Position numbers and translations under genes: made by a program. Positions 8,447-16,198 of a stretch of 64,000 nt of DNA are shown in pieces. The notes under the pieces are model-generated. The model saw only the letters and a list, made by a program, of their open reading frames with translations. It searched no databases and had not been told where the DNA came from. Within the stretch, counting starts at the first letter, position 1. Every line of letters begins with the position of its first letter. Source of the stretch: Paracoccus kondratievae (lineage in GTDB: Bacteria > Pseudomonadota > Alphaproteobacteria > Rhodobacterales > Rhodobacteraceae); the NCBI RefSeq assembly GCF_009301415.1, contig NZ_CP045072.1, positions 159,501 to 223,500 on the forward strand. The letters run 5' to 3'.

Positions 8447-9757
8447 TCATTCGGCACTGTTGCGCCAGGCCTCCTTCTCTGATCCTGCGGGCTGATAGAT
8501 ATAGTTGCGGCGGAAGGGATAGGCGGAATGCGCGCCGGGCAGATCGGGCGTTACCTGCCCCTGATCGGGATGGGTCATCAGGATCTGGTAAAGCGCCACC
8601 CAGCCTTGCTCAAAGGCCAGGGCGCAGCCCGCAAGGTACAGCCTGTAGGCCTGCAGAACTTCGGCGGCGCGGTCAGGGGGCATCGAGCGGGCCAGCACCT
8701 GCTCGGCCTCGGGCAGCCGCGCCTCAAGCGCGTCGGACCAGGCCCAAAGGGTCCGGGCGTAGTGCGGGCGCAGGTTTTCGGTATCGACCATTTCAAGCCC
8801 GGCTTGCGACAGGCTGCGGATCGCCTGGCTGACATGCACCAGCTCACCGCCCGGGAAGATATATTTCTCGATGAAATCGCCAAGGCCGCCGCCGACCATC
8901 GCGTCGTCCAGACCCGAGGCGGCGATGCCGTGGTTCAGCGCCATGCCGCCCGGCCTCAGCAGCCGGCGCAGGGTCTGGCTGTAAAGACCCAGATTGGCGC
9001 GGCCGACATGTTCGAACATTCCGACCGAGGCCAGCTTGTCAAAAGGCCGGTCTGGCGTCAGGTCGCGATAGTCGCACAGCAGGATGCGCACGCGATCGCC
9101 CAAGCCTTCGTCGGCAATCAGGCGGCTGACATGGTCGAACTGATTCTGCGACAGGGTGATGCCGGTTGCGTCGACGCCGTAATGACGCGCCGCATGCATC
9201 AGCAGCCCGCCCCAGCCTGCGCCGATATCAACGAAACGCTCGCCGGGGCGCAGGTCCAGCTTGCGGCAGATCAGGTCCAGTTTCGCCTCTTGCGCATCGG
9301 CCAGTGTCATCTGCGGATCGGCGAAATAGGCGCAGGAATAGACCCGTCGCGGGTCCAGCCACAGGGCATAGAATTCGTCCGACACATCGTAATGGGCGCG
9401 AATCTGGTGGGCGTCGCGTTCGCGGCTGTGGCGCAGGACAGAGTTCAGGCGATTGATCAGCCGCTGCCAGGCGTTGGGGCGAATCATCTGCCCCTCCTGG
9501 GGTATCAGCGCGGCGACGACCCGCATCAGATCGCGCATCGAGCCTTCGATCCGGGCGCGCCCGCGCACGATCTCATCCCCGAGCCGCCCCAGCTTAGCCG
9601 AGGCAAGCAGCGCCAAAGAAGTAACGTCCTGAAAGGCGATGGTTACGCGTGCATCCTGCGGACCCAGCCGCCGTCCCGAGGGCAGGCGCACCGCCAGAGG
9701 GACCGGGAGTTGCTGAAGTTTTCGTTCGATCAAAGTTTCCAGAGCCGGCATGATCAC
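8447..9757 (-). CDS. cfa: Cyclopropane-fatty-acyl-phospholipid synthase
   Basis: SAM-dependent enzyme adding a methylene bridge to unsaturated acyl chains of membrane phospholipids. The N-terminal about 95 residues are the family lead domain (VAFQD-type segment, GDEIVRGRARIEGSMRDL). Then comes IRAHYDVSDEFYALWLDPRRVYSCAYF (about 140-166) and the SAM motif FVDIGAGWGGLLMHAARHYG (about 194-213). TGITLSQNQ and the late IEKYIFPGGELVHVSQ are also typical. The start could be the ATG at 9757 or the one at 9751. A 270-bp gap lies upstream. Confidence 0.93.
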   Translation of the reverse strand: MIMPALETLIERKLQQLPVPLAVRLPSGRRLGPQDARVTIAFQDVTSLALLASAKLGRLGDEIVRGRARIEGSMRDLMRVVAALIPQEGQMIRPNAWQRLINRLNSVLRHSRERDAHQIRAHYDVSDEFYALWLDPRRVYSCAYFADPQMTLADAQEAKLDLICRKLDLRPGERFVDIGAGWGGLLMHAARHYGVDATGITLSQNQFDHVSRLIADEGLGDRVRILLCDYRDLTPDRPFDKLASVGMFEHVGRANLGLYSQTLRRLLRPGGMALNHGIAASGLDDAMVGGGLGDFIEKYIFPGGELVHVSQAIRSLSQAGLEMVDTENLRPHYARTLWAWSDALEARLPEAEQVLARSMPPDRAAEVLQAYRLYLAGCALAFEQGWVALYQILMTHPDQGQVTPDLPGAHSAYPFRRNYIYQPAGSEKEAWRNSAE

Positions 9758-9983
9758 CTCACGCTTGGGCTGGCCGCGATGCAGGGGTGGAGGGGACGCA
9801 AAGCGCGGCAGCGTGTTCCTGACGTCTGTCCCGGATGCTGTTGCCGGGGCAACCTCTCCACCATACTAGCCCTGATTCCCGGAAAATGACCAGAGGCAGG
9901 AAGACCTGTCAGCAACGCGCTGACTTTGCGGTGTGGCGGCGGGCTTTGCGATGAGCGCTTTGTGCTGGGACCGGAAACGCCGA

Positions 9984-10003
9984 AAGCGGCCCGGAGGCCG
10001 CTT
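9984..10003 (-). terminator. Putative terminator downstream of tRNA-Gly
   Basis: Perfect 8-bp stem AAGCGGCC/GGCCGCTT with a 4-nt loop. It lies 25 bp past the 3' end of the minus-strand tRNA and is followed by only a weak T-rich stretch. Confidence 0.5.
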
Positions 10004-10027
10004 TTCGCCATTCCCGAAGGAAAATTT

Positions 10028-10102
10028 TGGAGCGGGCGATGAGATTCGAACTCACGACCCTTACCTTGGCAAGGTAATGCTCTACCCCTGAGCTACGCCC
10101 GC
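10028..10102 (-). tRNA. tRNA-Gly (GCC)
   Basis: The reverse complement folds as a 75-nt tRNA. The acceptor GCGGGCG pairs with CGCCCGC, the D arm is GCTC/GAGC, and the anticodon stem TTACC/GGTAA has loop TTGCCAA (anticodon GCC). The T arm is GTGAG-TTCGAAT-CTCAT and CCA is encoded. It reads glycine codon GGC. Confidence 0.97.
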
Positions 10103-10290
10103 ACTCCGTTCCGATGGCGCTTCGCCTTCGGTGAGGCGGCATTTATGGGACCGCGCAGGGGGATGCAAGAGGGAAAAAGCGGCCTGCCGAAAATTTTTCA
10201 CAAAGGACCCGCAAAGGCCCTGTGATCGTAACGACTTGACCGCAGCCGCGCCTTGCCGAAAGGTGCGACGCCAGGAATGGGGAGGGGCCG

Positions 10291-10911
10291 ATGAAACCGT
10301 CCGACCAGCTCTCGGAGTTTGTCCAGCACGCGCTTGCACAGGGTGGGGACCGCGACGGTATCGCCCATGCGCTTGCCGCTGCCGGCTGGTCCGCACCCGA
10401 GATCGAAGAGGCGCTGGAAAGCTGGGCTTCGGTGCCCGGCCTGCCGCCCGTGCCGCGGCCGCGCCCCTATGCCTCGGCGCAAGAGGCGCTGCTATATGGC
10501 CTGTTGTTTCTGTCGCTGGGCGTGATCGTCTGGCACCTTTGCCAACTTGGGGCAGTCCTGATCGACTGGCTGATTCCCGACCCGTTCGACGGCCCGCATT
10601 ACGGCTGGGACAGTTCGGTGCGGTGGTCCATCGCCTCGCTGATCGCCTTTGTGCCGCTGTTTCTGGGGCTGAACCGCAAGGTGGCGCGGATGAGTGTCGG
10701 CGACGCCGGCAAGCGCCGCTCGCTGGTGCGCAAATGGTTCGCCTCACTGACGCTGCTGGTTGTTGCGTTGGTGTTTCTGGGCGATGGAGTCCTTGCCATA
10801 TTTGCGCTGCTGAACGGCGATCTGACCCTGCGCTTTGCCGCCAAGGCGGTGCTGGTGGCGGGGGTTGCTGCGCTGGTCTTTGCCTATTACCGGGATGAGC
10901 TGGATGATTAA
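10291..10911 (+). CDS. DUF5671-like membrane protein
   Basis: A 206-residue protein. Residues 1-45 form a short soluble helical segment (QLSEFVQHALAQGGDRDGIA, AAGWSAPEIEEALESW) that resembles UBA-like or shared N-terminal modules. Four hydrophobic helices follow at about 65-90, 110-127, 148-170 and 180-200. The architecture matches DUF5671 membrane proteins as I recall them. The function is unknown. Its stop overlaps the start of the next gene by 8 bp, so the pair is translationally coupled. Confidence 0.65.
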   Translation: MKPSDQLSEFVQHALAQGGDRDGIAHALAAAGWSAPEIEEALESWASVPGLPPVPRPRPYASAQEALLYGLLFLSLGVIVWHLCQLGAVLIDWLIPDPFDGPHYGWDSSVRWSIASLIAFVPLFLGLNRKVARMSVGDAGKRRSLVRKWFASLTLLVVALVFLGDGVLAIFALLNGDLTLRFAAKAVLVAGVAALVFAYYRDELDD

Positions 10912-11338
10912 GGGCCGGGTCGCCATTGCCATCGCGCTTTTGGCCGCCTTTGCCATCATAGTCGGCCTGGTGCTGACCGGAGGTCCCGCTCAGGCCCGCA
11001 AAGAGCGGCGCGACCGCCAACGTGAAAGCGATATCGCCCATCTCAGTCGCCTTGTCGGCTGCCTTGCGCGCGAAAACGGCAACCGTCTGCCCGAGGAATT
11101 GCAGATCACGCCGCAATGTGACTGGCAGGTGCAGTTGGCCGATCCCTTTACGGGCAAACCCTATCGCTATGAGGTGACAGGACCGCGCAGCTATCGGTTA
11201 TGCGCGGATTTTGAGCTGCTGCCGCACCACCCCTCGGGACTGGCGGTGCGCGATGAGCAAGGCTGTACCAGCCGGTTCTTTATCCCTACCGGCGCAGAGC
11301 GGCATGGCATCCGCCTTGCCCCCACCTCGCGCGGCTAG
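10904..11338 (+). CDS. Hypothetical exported or membrane-anchored protein
   Basis: 144 residues starting at the ATG that overlaps the previous stop. Residues 5-24 form a hydrophobic signal anchor, followed by a basic region (ARKERRDRQRESD) and a compact soluble domain with three cysteines (VGCLARENG, TPQCDW, RLCADF) plus EQGCTSRFFIP. The segment DPFTGKPYRYEVTGPRSYRLCADF resembles the C-terminal part of some pseudopilin-like or GspG-like proteins, but no type II secretion genes are nearby. Function not recognised. Confidence 0.6.
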   Translation: MIKGRVAIAIALLAAFAIIVGLVLTGGPAQARKERRDRQRESDIAHLSRLVGCLARENGNRLPEELQITPQCDWQVQLADPFTGKPYRYEVTGPRSYRLCADFELLPHHPSGLAVRDEQGCTSRFFIPTGAERHGIRLAPTSRG

Positions 11339-12693
11339 GGCTGCCAGGACGCCAGTTTTGCCAGCGGGCGCGACAGGCTTTCCGGTGCAACCGCCAGTGC
11401 CAGAAAGTGCGGCAGTGCTGCCGAGAGGCGCGCGAAATCGGCAGGTGGAGTCAGGGTCGGATCGGCCTCGATCAACAGATCCAACCCCCGCGCTTCGCCA
11501 TCGCCACGAATGGTGATGTTGAAACCGTCGCCGGGGCCATTCGACAGCACATGTCTGGTTGTTTCGCATCCGGCAAAGCGCGGCTCGTCAAAGGGCAAAA
11601 CGTTGATCAGCGGGGAAAAGAAGAACCGGCTGCGCGGCTCCATACCCCAGTCCCCGGCGATCTGTTCGATGCGATAGCGTCCATGGCGGCGCAGCTTGCG
11701 CAGCCGTGTGCCCAGCCGGGCCAGCGCCTCGGATAAGGGTTCGGCCTCGTGCAACGTCACGTCAAAGGGCAGGATGTTCACCACCAGCGCCGGGACCGAG
11801 ATGCTGACGCTGCCCATCCGGCTCATATAAGGCAGCCAGACCGGCATCGAGATTCGACCCTCGCCATCGCGCAGCCGCTGGGCCGAAGCATCGGTCAGAC
11901 ACAGCGCGGTCCAGGCTGAACAAAGCACGGTCAGCAGATCGGGCCAGCCCATCTGGACCGACTGTGCCTGCTGCATCAGTGCCGGGTGCAGGTCCGACAG
12001 GTCGTGCATGACCGACAGCGCCTCGGTCGGGTAATTTTCCGAACCTTTACGCAGCACGCGCGGGCGCGGTTCATTTGCCAGCACCTCGGCCCAGTGGTGG
12101 CCATCTGCGGCGTGGCGTGGGCTGGCGCGGTAATCCAGCTCTTCGTTCAGATAATCGGCAAGCGGGCGCAGGGGGGCTCCGGCATCGGCACCGCCAAGTG
12201 CCGCAGCATAAAGCCGGGCGCATCGCTGTTCGATCAGGCTCATCGCATAGCCGTCCAGCGCAATGTGATGGCCGCGGTTGAACCAGAGGTAATGCCCCTC
12301 GGCCAGCCGGATCAGCCACTGTGCGGCAATCGGTTGCTCCATAAGGTTCAGCGGGGCCTCGACATCGGCCTGCATCAACGCAAAGGCGTGCTCGCGTGCA
12401 TCCGCCCTCTCTGTCAGGTCAAGGACGCGCAGTTCTGGCCGGTAGGCGGGATCAACCCGCTGCACTGGTTGGCCATCGCTGCCCAGTGCAAAGCGCAGCG
12501 CCATGATGTCGGTTTCAGCGATTGTCGTCCGGATCGCCTGAATCAGCGCGTCGGGTTGGGCGACGCCGCGCAGTTCGACCGCATGGGCGACGGTCGAAAC
12601 CGCTTCGCCAGGATGCAGCCGGAACTCTTCCCAGAAATCCAGTTGAGCCAGGGTCAGAGGCAGCCAAAGCCCCTCGGGCAGATGATGCGTCAT
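11335..12693 (-). CDS. Free-standing NRPS condensation domain (VibH-like amide synthase)
   Basis: A complete condensation domain with nothing fused to it, 452 residues. The C1-type motif LTLAQLDFWEEFRLHP is at about 13-28 and the catalytic HHxxxDG motif is HHIALDG at 142-148. Later core motifs include RISMPVWLPYMSRMGS and RFFFSPLINVLPFDEP. Stand-alone condensation domains such as VibH join an aryl group held on a carrier protein to a soluble polyamine. Next to EntE, an aryl carrier protein and EntA/B/C, it is inferred to acylate spermidine or a similar amine with 2,3-dihydroxybenzoate. It is transcribed divergently from entE across a 192-bp gap. Confidence 0.85.
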   Translation of the reverse strand: MTHHLPEGLWLPLTLAQLDFWEEFRLHPGEAVSTVAHAVELRGVAQPDALIQAIRTTIAETDIMALRFALGSDGQPVQRVDPAYRPELRVLDLTERADAREHAFALMQADVEAPLNLMEQPIAAQWLIRLAEGHYLWFNRGHHIALDGYAMSLIEQRCARLYAAALGGADAGAPLRPLADYLNEELDYRASPRHAADGHHWAEVLANEPRPRVLRKGSENYPTEALSVMHDLSDLHPALMQQAQSVQMGWPDLLTVLCSAWTALCLTDASAQRLRDGEGRISMPVWLPYMSRMGSVSISVPALVVNILPFDVTLHEAEPLSEALARLGTRLRKLRRHGRYRIEQIAGDWGMEPRSRFFFSPLINVLPFDEPRFAGCETTRHVLSNGPGDGFNITIRGDGEARGLDLLIEADPTLTPPADFARLSAALPHFLALAVAPESLSRPLAKLASWQP

Positions 12694-12782
12694 TAAGTCC
12701 TGTCCCTGTTGCCGGACGTGCTGTTATTGACCTGAATGAGGCTGGCTTTGTTACGCCCCCGGGGGGCGAGGGCGCTGCTGGC

Positions 12783-12804
12783 TTGCTTCGAGAGAGAAAG
12801 CAAG
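12783..12804. repeat. Inverted repeat in the entE/condensation-domain gap
   Basis: Arms TTGCTT and AAGCAA (extendable to a 7-bp CTTGCTT/AAGCAAG pair) surround a GAGAG-rich loop, with an AT-rich run (ATAAAAATA) just after. It lies between divergent siderophore promoters and could be an operator or a weak hairpin. No Fur, RirA or Irr consensus could be assigned. Confidence 0.3.
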
Positions 12805-12821
12805 ATAAAAATACTCAACTA

Positions 12822-12835
12822 TTGATCTCCGTCAA
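12822..12835 (+). promoter_or_regulatory. FNR/NNR-like box upstream of entE
   Basis: TTGATCTCCGTCAA matches the FNR-type palindrome TTGAT-N4-ATCAA at nine of ten defined positions. Its centre is about 57 bp before the entE ATG. An activating class II position at -41.5 would put the transcription start about 16 bp before the ATG. It could mean oxygen- or NO-responsive control; chance similarity is possible. Confidence 0.35.
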
Positions 12836-12885
12836 GGTGCCGTGGGCGCCTGTGGCGGGTCTTTGCTGTCAGGACAGGTATCCCG

Positions 12886-14508
12886 ATGATTGAATTCAGC
12901 CCTTGGCCTCAGGACCTCGCGCAGCGCTATCGCGAGGCCGGTTACTGGATCGACCAGCCGCTGACCCATATTCTGGACGCGCAACTGGCCGCCAACCCCG
13001 AGGCCGAGGCGCTGGTCTGCGGTGACCGGCGTTTCAGTTATGCCGGTCTGGATCGACTGTCGCGCAACCTTGCCGCCCGGCTGGCGGCGCAGGGACTTGG
13101 CCATGGTGATACGGCGGTGGTGCAGCTGCCGAACGTGGCTGAATTCTACGTCGTATTCTTTGCCCTGCTGCGAATCGGCGTGGTGCCGGTGAATGCGCTT
13201 TTCAGCCATCGCCGGCTGGAGCTTGCCGAATATGTCCGCCAGATCTCGCCGCGGCTTGTCATCGCCTCGCGCGGGCATGAGCTGTTCCGCGACGATGCCT
13301 TTGCCGATGAGCTGCGTGCGGGTGGTGTCGTCCATCTGTTGCTGTTGGAAGAGGACGACCCGCAGCGTAGCCTTGCCCATTGGCTGACCTTTGGCGGTGA
13401 TCTGCCCCAAGGCGTGGGGCCGACCCCAGCCGATCAGGTCGCCTTTTTCCAGCTTTCGGGCGGCAGTACCGGTACGCCCAAGCTGATCCCGCGCACCCAT
13501 AACGACTATGATTACAGCATCCGTGCCAGTGTCGAGATCAGCGGTGTCACCTCTGCCACGCGCTTTCTTTGTGCGCTGCCGGCGGGGCATAACTTTCCGA
13601 TGAGCTCACCCGGCGCGCTGGGGGTGTTCCATGCCGGGGGCACGGTGATCATGGCGCCGAACCCCGATCCGCTGACCTGTTTTGACATCGTGGCACGTGA
13701 ACGGGTGACGATGGTGCCGCTGGTCCCGCCTGCCGTGGCGCTGTGGCTGCGCGCGGTCGAAGAAGAGCCTTCGCGCCGCGCCGGGCTGGACAGTCTGGAC
13801 CTGATGCTGGTCGGGGGCGCCAGCTTTGCCGAGGCCATGGCGCGGCGGGTGCCCGAACTGCTTGGCTGTCGCCTGCAGCAGGTTTTCGGCATGGCTGAGG
13901 GGCTGGTGAACTACACCCGGCTGACCGATCCCGAAGAGGTGATCTTTACCACTCAGGGCCGCCCGATCAGCCCCGATGACGAGGTGCGCATTCTGGACGA
14001 GGACGGCAATCAGGTCCCCGAAGGCACCCCGGGTGCGCTGGCAACGCGTGGCCCCTATACGTTCCGGGGCTATTACCGCGCCCCCGAACACAACGCCAAA
14101 GCCTTTGACGCCGAGGGGTTCTATCACTCGGGTGATGTTGTGGTGCGACAGGGCGGCAATCTGCGCGTGGTCGGCCGGATCAAGGACCAGATCAACCGCG
14201 GCGGCGAAAAGATCGCGGCCGAAGAGATCGAGAACCTGTTGGTGCGCCATCCCGACATCACCCACGCGGCGCTGGTCGCCGCCCCCGACGCGCATCTGGG
14301 CGAGAAAAGCTGCGCTTTCCTCGTTCTGCGTGACGGGGCCGGGAAACTGTCGCCCCCGGCGCTGCGCCGGCATCTGCTGGAACTGGGCGTGGCAGAATAC
14401 AAGCTGCCCGACCGTTTCCGCTTTGTGCCCGAACTGCCGCTGACGGCGGTGGGCAAGATCGACAAGCGCCGCCTGCGCGACAGCCTCGTGGCCGAAACCG
14501 CCGCCTGA
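12886..14508 (+). CDS. entE: 2,3-dihydroxybenzoate-AMP ligase
   Basis: Adenylates 2,3-dihydroxybenzoate and loads it on the phosphopantetheine arm of an aryl carrier protein. The 540 residues are normal for EntE/DhbE. The N-terminus PWPQDLAQRYREAGYWIDQPL is characteristic of this subfamily. The adenylation core motif SGGSTGTPK is at 191-199, followed by IPRTHNDYDYSIR. QQVFGMAEGLVNYTRL and the late motif GRIKDQINRGGEKI are present, and the C-terminal catalytic lysine lies in LPLTAVGKIDKRRLRD. The gene for the carrier protein follows after 8 bp, so the two are co-transcribed. Confidence 0.95.
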   Translation: MIEFSPWPQDLAQRYREAGYWIDQPLTHILDAQLAANPEAEALVCGDRRFSYAGLDRLSRNLAARLAAQGLGHGDTAVVQLPNVAEFYVVFFALLRIGVVPVNALFSHRRLELAEYVRQISPRLVIASRGHELFRDDAFADELRAGGVVHLLLLEEDDPQRSLAHWLTFGGDLPQGVGPTPADQVAFFQLSGGSTGTPKLIPRTHNDYDYSIRASVEISGVTSATRFLCALPAGHNFPMSSPGALGVFHAGGTVIMAPNPDPLTCFDIVARERVTMVPLVPPAVALWLRAVEEEPSRRAGLDSLDLMLVGGASFAEAMARRVPELLGCRLQQVFGMAEGLVNYTRLTDPEEVIFTTQGRPISPDDEVRILDEDGNQVPEGTPGALATRGPYTFRGYYRAPEHNAKAFDAEGFYHSGDVVVRQGGNLRVVGRIKDQINRGGEKIAAEEIENLLVRHPDITHAALVAAPDAHLGEKSCAFLVLRDGAGKLSPPALRRHLLELGVAEYKLPDRFRFVPELPLTAVGKIDKRRLRDSLVAETAA

Positions 14509-14516
14509 AAGGACCG

Positions 14517-14762
14517 ATGATGGAAATTGCCGAAAAGACCGACCTGAGCCCCGAATGGCTGGCCGCCCGGGTCCGGAAGATGATCGAGGACGATTGCGAG
14601 ATCGACCCTGCCGAGAACCTCGTCCTCTACGGGCTCGATTCCATCGCGGTAATGACCTTTTCGTCAGAGCTGAAGCAGATGGGTATCGAGGCCAGTTTCG
14701 AAGAACTGGCCCGCGAACCATCTTTGGATAACTGGTGGGCGCTGATTTCGTCGCGGCTATAG
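14517..14762 (+). CDS. Free-standing aryl carrier protein
   Basis: An 81-residue acyl-carrier-type domain. The phosphopantetheine site is YGLDSIAVM with Ser42. The helices around it (ENLVLYGLDSIAVMTFSSEL, then EASFEELAREPSLDNWWALI) match the aryl carrier domain of EntB, VibB and DhbB. In those proteins it is usually fused to isochorismatase; here it is separate and sits 8 bp after entE with a good upstream purine-rich site. Two tandem ATG codons (14517, 14520) can serve as starts. It would carry the activated dihydroxybenzoyl group to the condensation domain. Confidence 0.9.
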   Translation: MMEIAEKTDLSPEWLAARVRKMIEDDCEIDPAENLVLYGLDSIAVMTFSSELKQMGIEASFEELAREPSLDNWWALISSRL

Positions 14763-14781
14763 GCCAGGGCGGGCGGGGCTA

Positions 14782-15552
14782 TCAGGCGCGCAGCGTCGCC
14801 CCGCCATCCACGTAAATGTCGGCCATGGTGACATGGCCCGCCTGATCCGACAGCATGAACATGACAGCACTGGCGATGTCCTCGGGCGTCGCCAGTTTCC
14901 TTAGCGGGATGCCGGTGCGATAGGCCTCAAGGCTGCCTTCGATCACCGCACGCTCGCCCGCGCCGCCGTCCTCGGTCCACATGCCGGTCTGCATCGGCGT
15001 CAGGGTCGAGCCGGGGGCCACGATATTGCAGCGCACACCCTGTGCGGCAAGCTCAAGCCCCAGACAGCGGATCAGCATGGTCGCCGCCGCTTTCGAGGCC
15101 GCATAGACGCCCATGTTCAGGCGCGGGATCCCCGCGGCGTTCGAACTGACGGCGACGATCGAGCCGCCGCCATTGCGCACCATCGCCCGGCCAAAGGCGC
15201 GGGTGACGTTGAAGGTGCCGCGGGCGTTGACATTGATCACCCGTTCCCATTCCTCGACCGGCAGATCCAGCAGCGGTCCGATGGCCAGCACGCCTGCCGC
15301 ATGGACGCCAAGGCCCAAGGGGCCATGCGCCGCCTCGACCTCGGTTACCAGCGTCTCGGCTGCCGCGCTGTCGCGCACATCAAGCACGCGGTTCTCGACC
15401 CCCGGTACGGGATTGCTGGCCAGCGCGGCCTCGGTATCGGTGGCGACGACCGCTGCGCCTGCGTCAAGCAGAGCGCGCACGACGGCACGGCCGATACCGC
15501 CCGCCGCGCCAGTGACGATCGCGGTCTTTCCCTCAAATCCGGTCAAGCGCAT
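14782..15552 (-). CDS. entA: 2,3-dihydro-2,3-dihydroxybenzoate dehydrogenase
   Basis: NAD-dependent short-chain dehydrogenase forming 2,3-dihydroxybenzoate, 256 residues. The nucleotide motif is AIVTGAAGGIGRAVV, the active site VSSNAAGIPRLNMGVYAASK (Ser and YxxxK), and the C-terminal YVDGGATLRA is usual for EntA. The segment NIVAPGSTLTPMQTGMW is diagnostic for EntA/DhbA-type SDRs. The ATG at 15552 is chosen because homology begins there (RLTGFEGKTAIVTG) and it follows the isochorismatase stop by only 4 bp. The open frame extends further upstream, but only as antisense of entB. Confidence 0.92.
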   Translation of the reverse strand: MRLTGFEGKTAIVTGAAGGIGRAVVRALLDAGAAVVATDTEAALASNPVPGVENRVLDVRDSAAAETLVTEVEAAHGPLGLGVHAAGVLAIGPLLDLPVEEWERVINVNARGTFNVTRAFGRAMVRNGGGSIVAVSSNAAGIPRLNMGVYAASKAAATMLIRCLGLELAAQGVRCNIVAPGSTLTPMQTGMWTEDGGAGERAVIEGSLEAYRTGIPLRKLATPEDIASAVMFMLSDQAGHVTMADIYVDGGATLRA

Positions 15553-15556
15553 GATT

Positions 15557-16198
15557 TCACCCTTGCTCCTGCAATGCTTCCAGCGCCTGCCGGGTGGACA
15601 TCGGCACGCCGCAGGTGGCAGCGATCCAGTCCATCGCCATCCCCAGCCGCTCGCGCGAGAAATCGGCCTGCGCATCGGCGACGGCAAAGGCCTCGATATC
15701 GCGCTGGAAGGCTTCGACGGCGGTGGCGAGGCAGCCGATATGGGCATAGACGCCGCAGATCATCAACTGGTCGCGTCCCCGCGCCCGCATCAGGGTTTCA
15801 AGGTTCGAGCGTTGAAAGGCGCTGTAGCGGTGCTTGACCAGAACGATATCGCCCCCAGCCGGGGCAAGCTCGGGCAGGATTTCTTCGTGTTCGGGGGTCG
15901 CGCTCATCCCCGGTCCCCACAGATCGGCCTGCAACCCGCGATCCGGGCGGAACTGATTGCCTTTCTGCGCGGTATAAAACACCGGCACGCCCGCCGCGCG
16001 GGCAGCACTGATCAGATGGGCGATGTTTTCGACCACAGGGGTGATCGGCTGACCCTCGGGGTAGATGCGGCAGAAATAGCGCTGCATGTCATGAACCAGC
16101 AGCGCCAGCCGGTCGCGCCGGGGCTGCCAGGGGCCGCGCGGGCGGGGCAGCTCGGCTTCGGCCAGAGGGGCGTAGGGGGCGATGCCGGGCAGGGCCAT
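15557..16198 (-). CDS. entB: Isochorismatase without the carrier domain
   Basis: Hydrolyses the vinyl ether of isochorismate to 2,3-dihydro-2,3-dihydroxybenzoate and pyruvate. The 213 residues cover only the isochorismatase domain; EntB and DhbB are about 285-310 residues because an aryl carrier domain follows. Key features are LLVHDMQRYF (catalytic Asp), VLVKHRYSAFQRSNLETLMR (catalytic Lys) and LMICGVYAHIGCLATAVEAF. The missing carrier domain is encoded separately at 14517-14762. The start overlaps the entC stop (TGATG), so entC, entB and entA form one operon. Confidence 0.93.
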   Translation of the reverse strand: MALPGIAPYAPLAEAELPRPRGPWQPRRDRLALLVHDMQRYFCRIYPEGQPITPVVENIAHLISAARAAGVPVFYTAQKGNQFRPDRGLQADLWGPGMSATPEHEEILPELAPAGGDIVLVKHRYSAFQRSNLETLMRARGRDQLMICGVYAHIGCLATAVEAFQRDIEAFAVADAQADFSRERLGMAMDWIAATCGVPMSTRQALEALQEQG

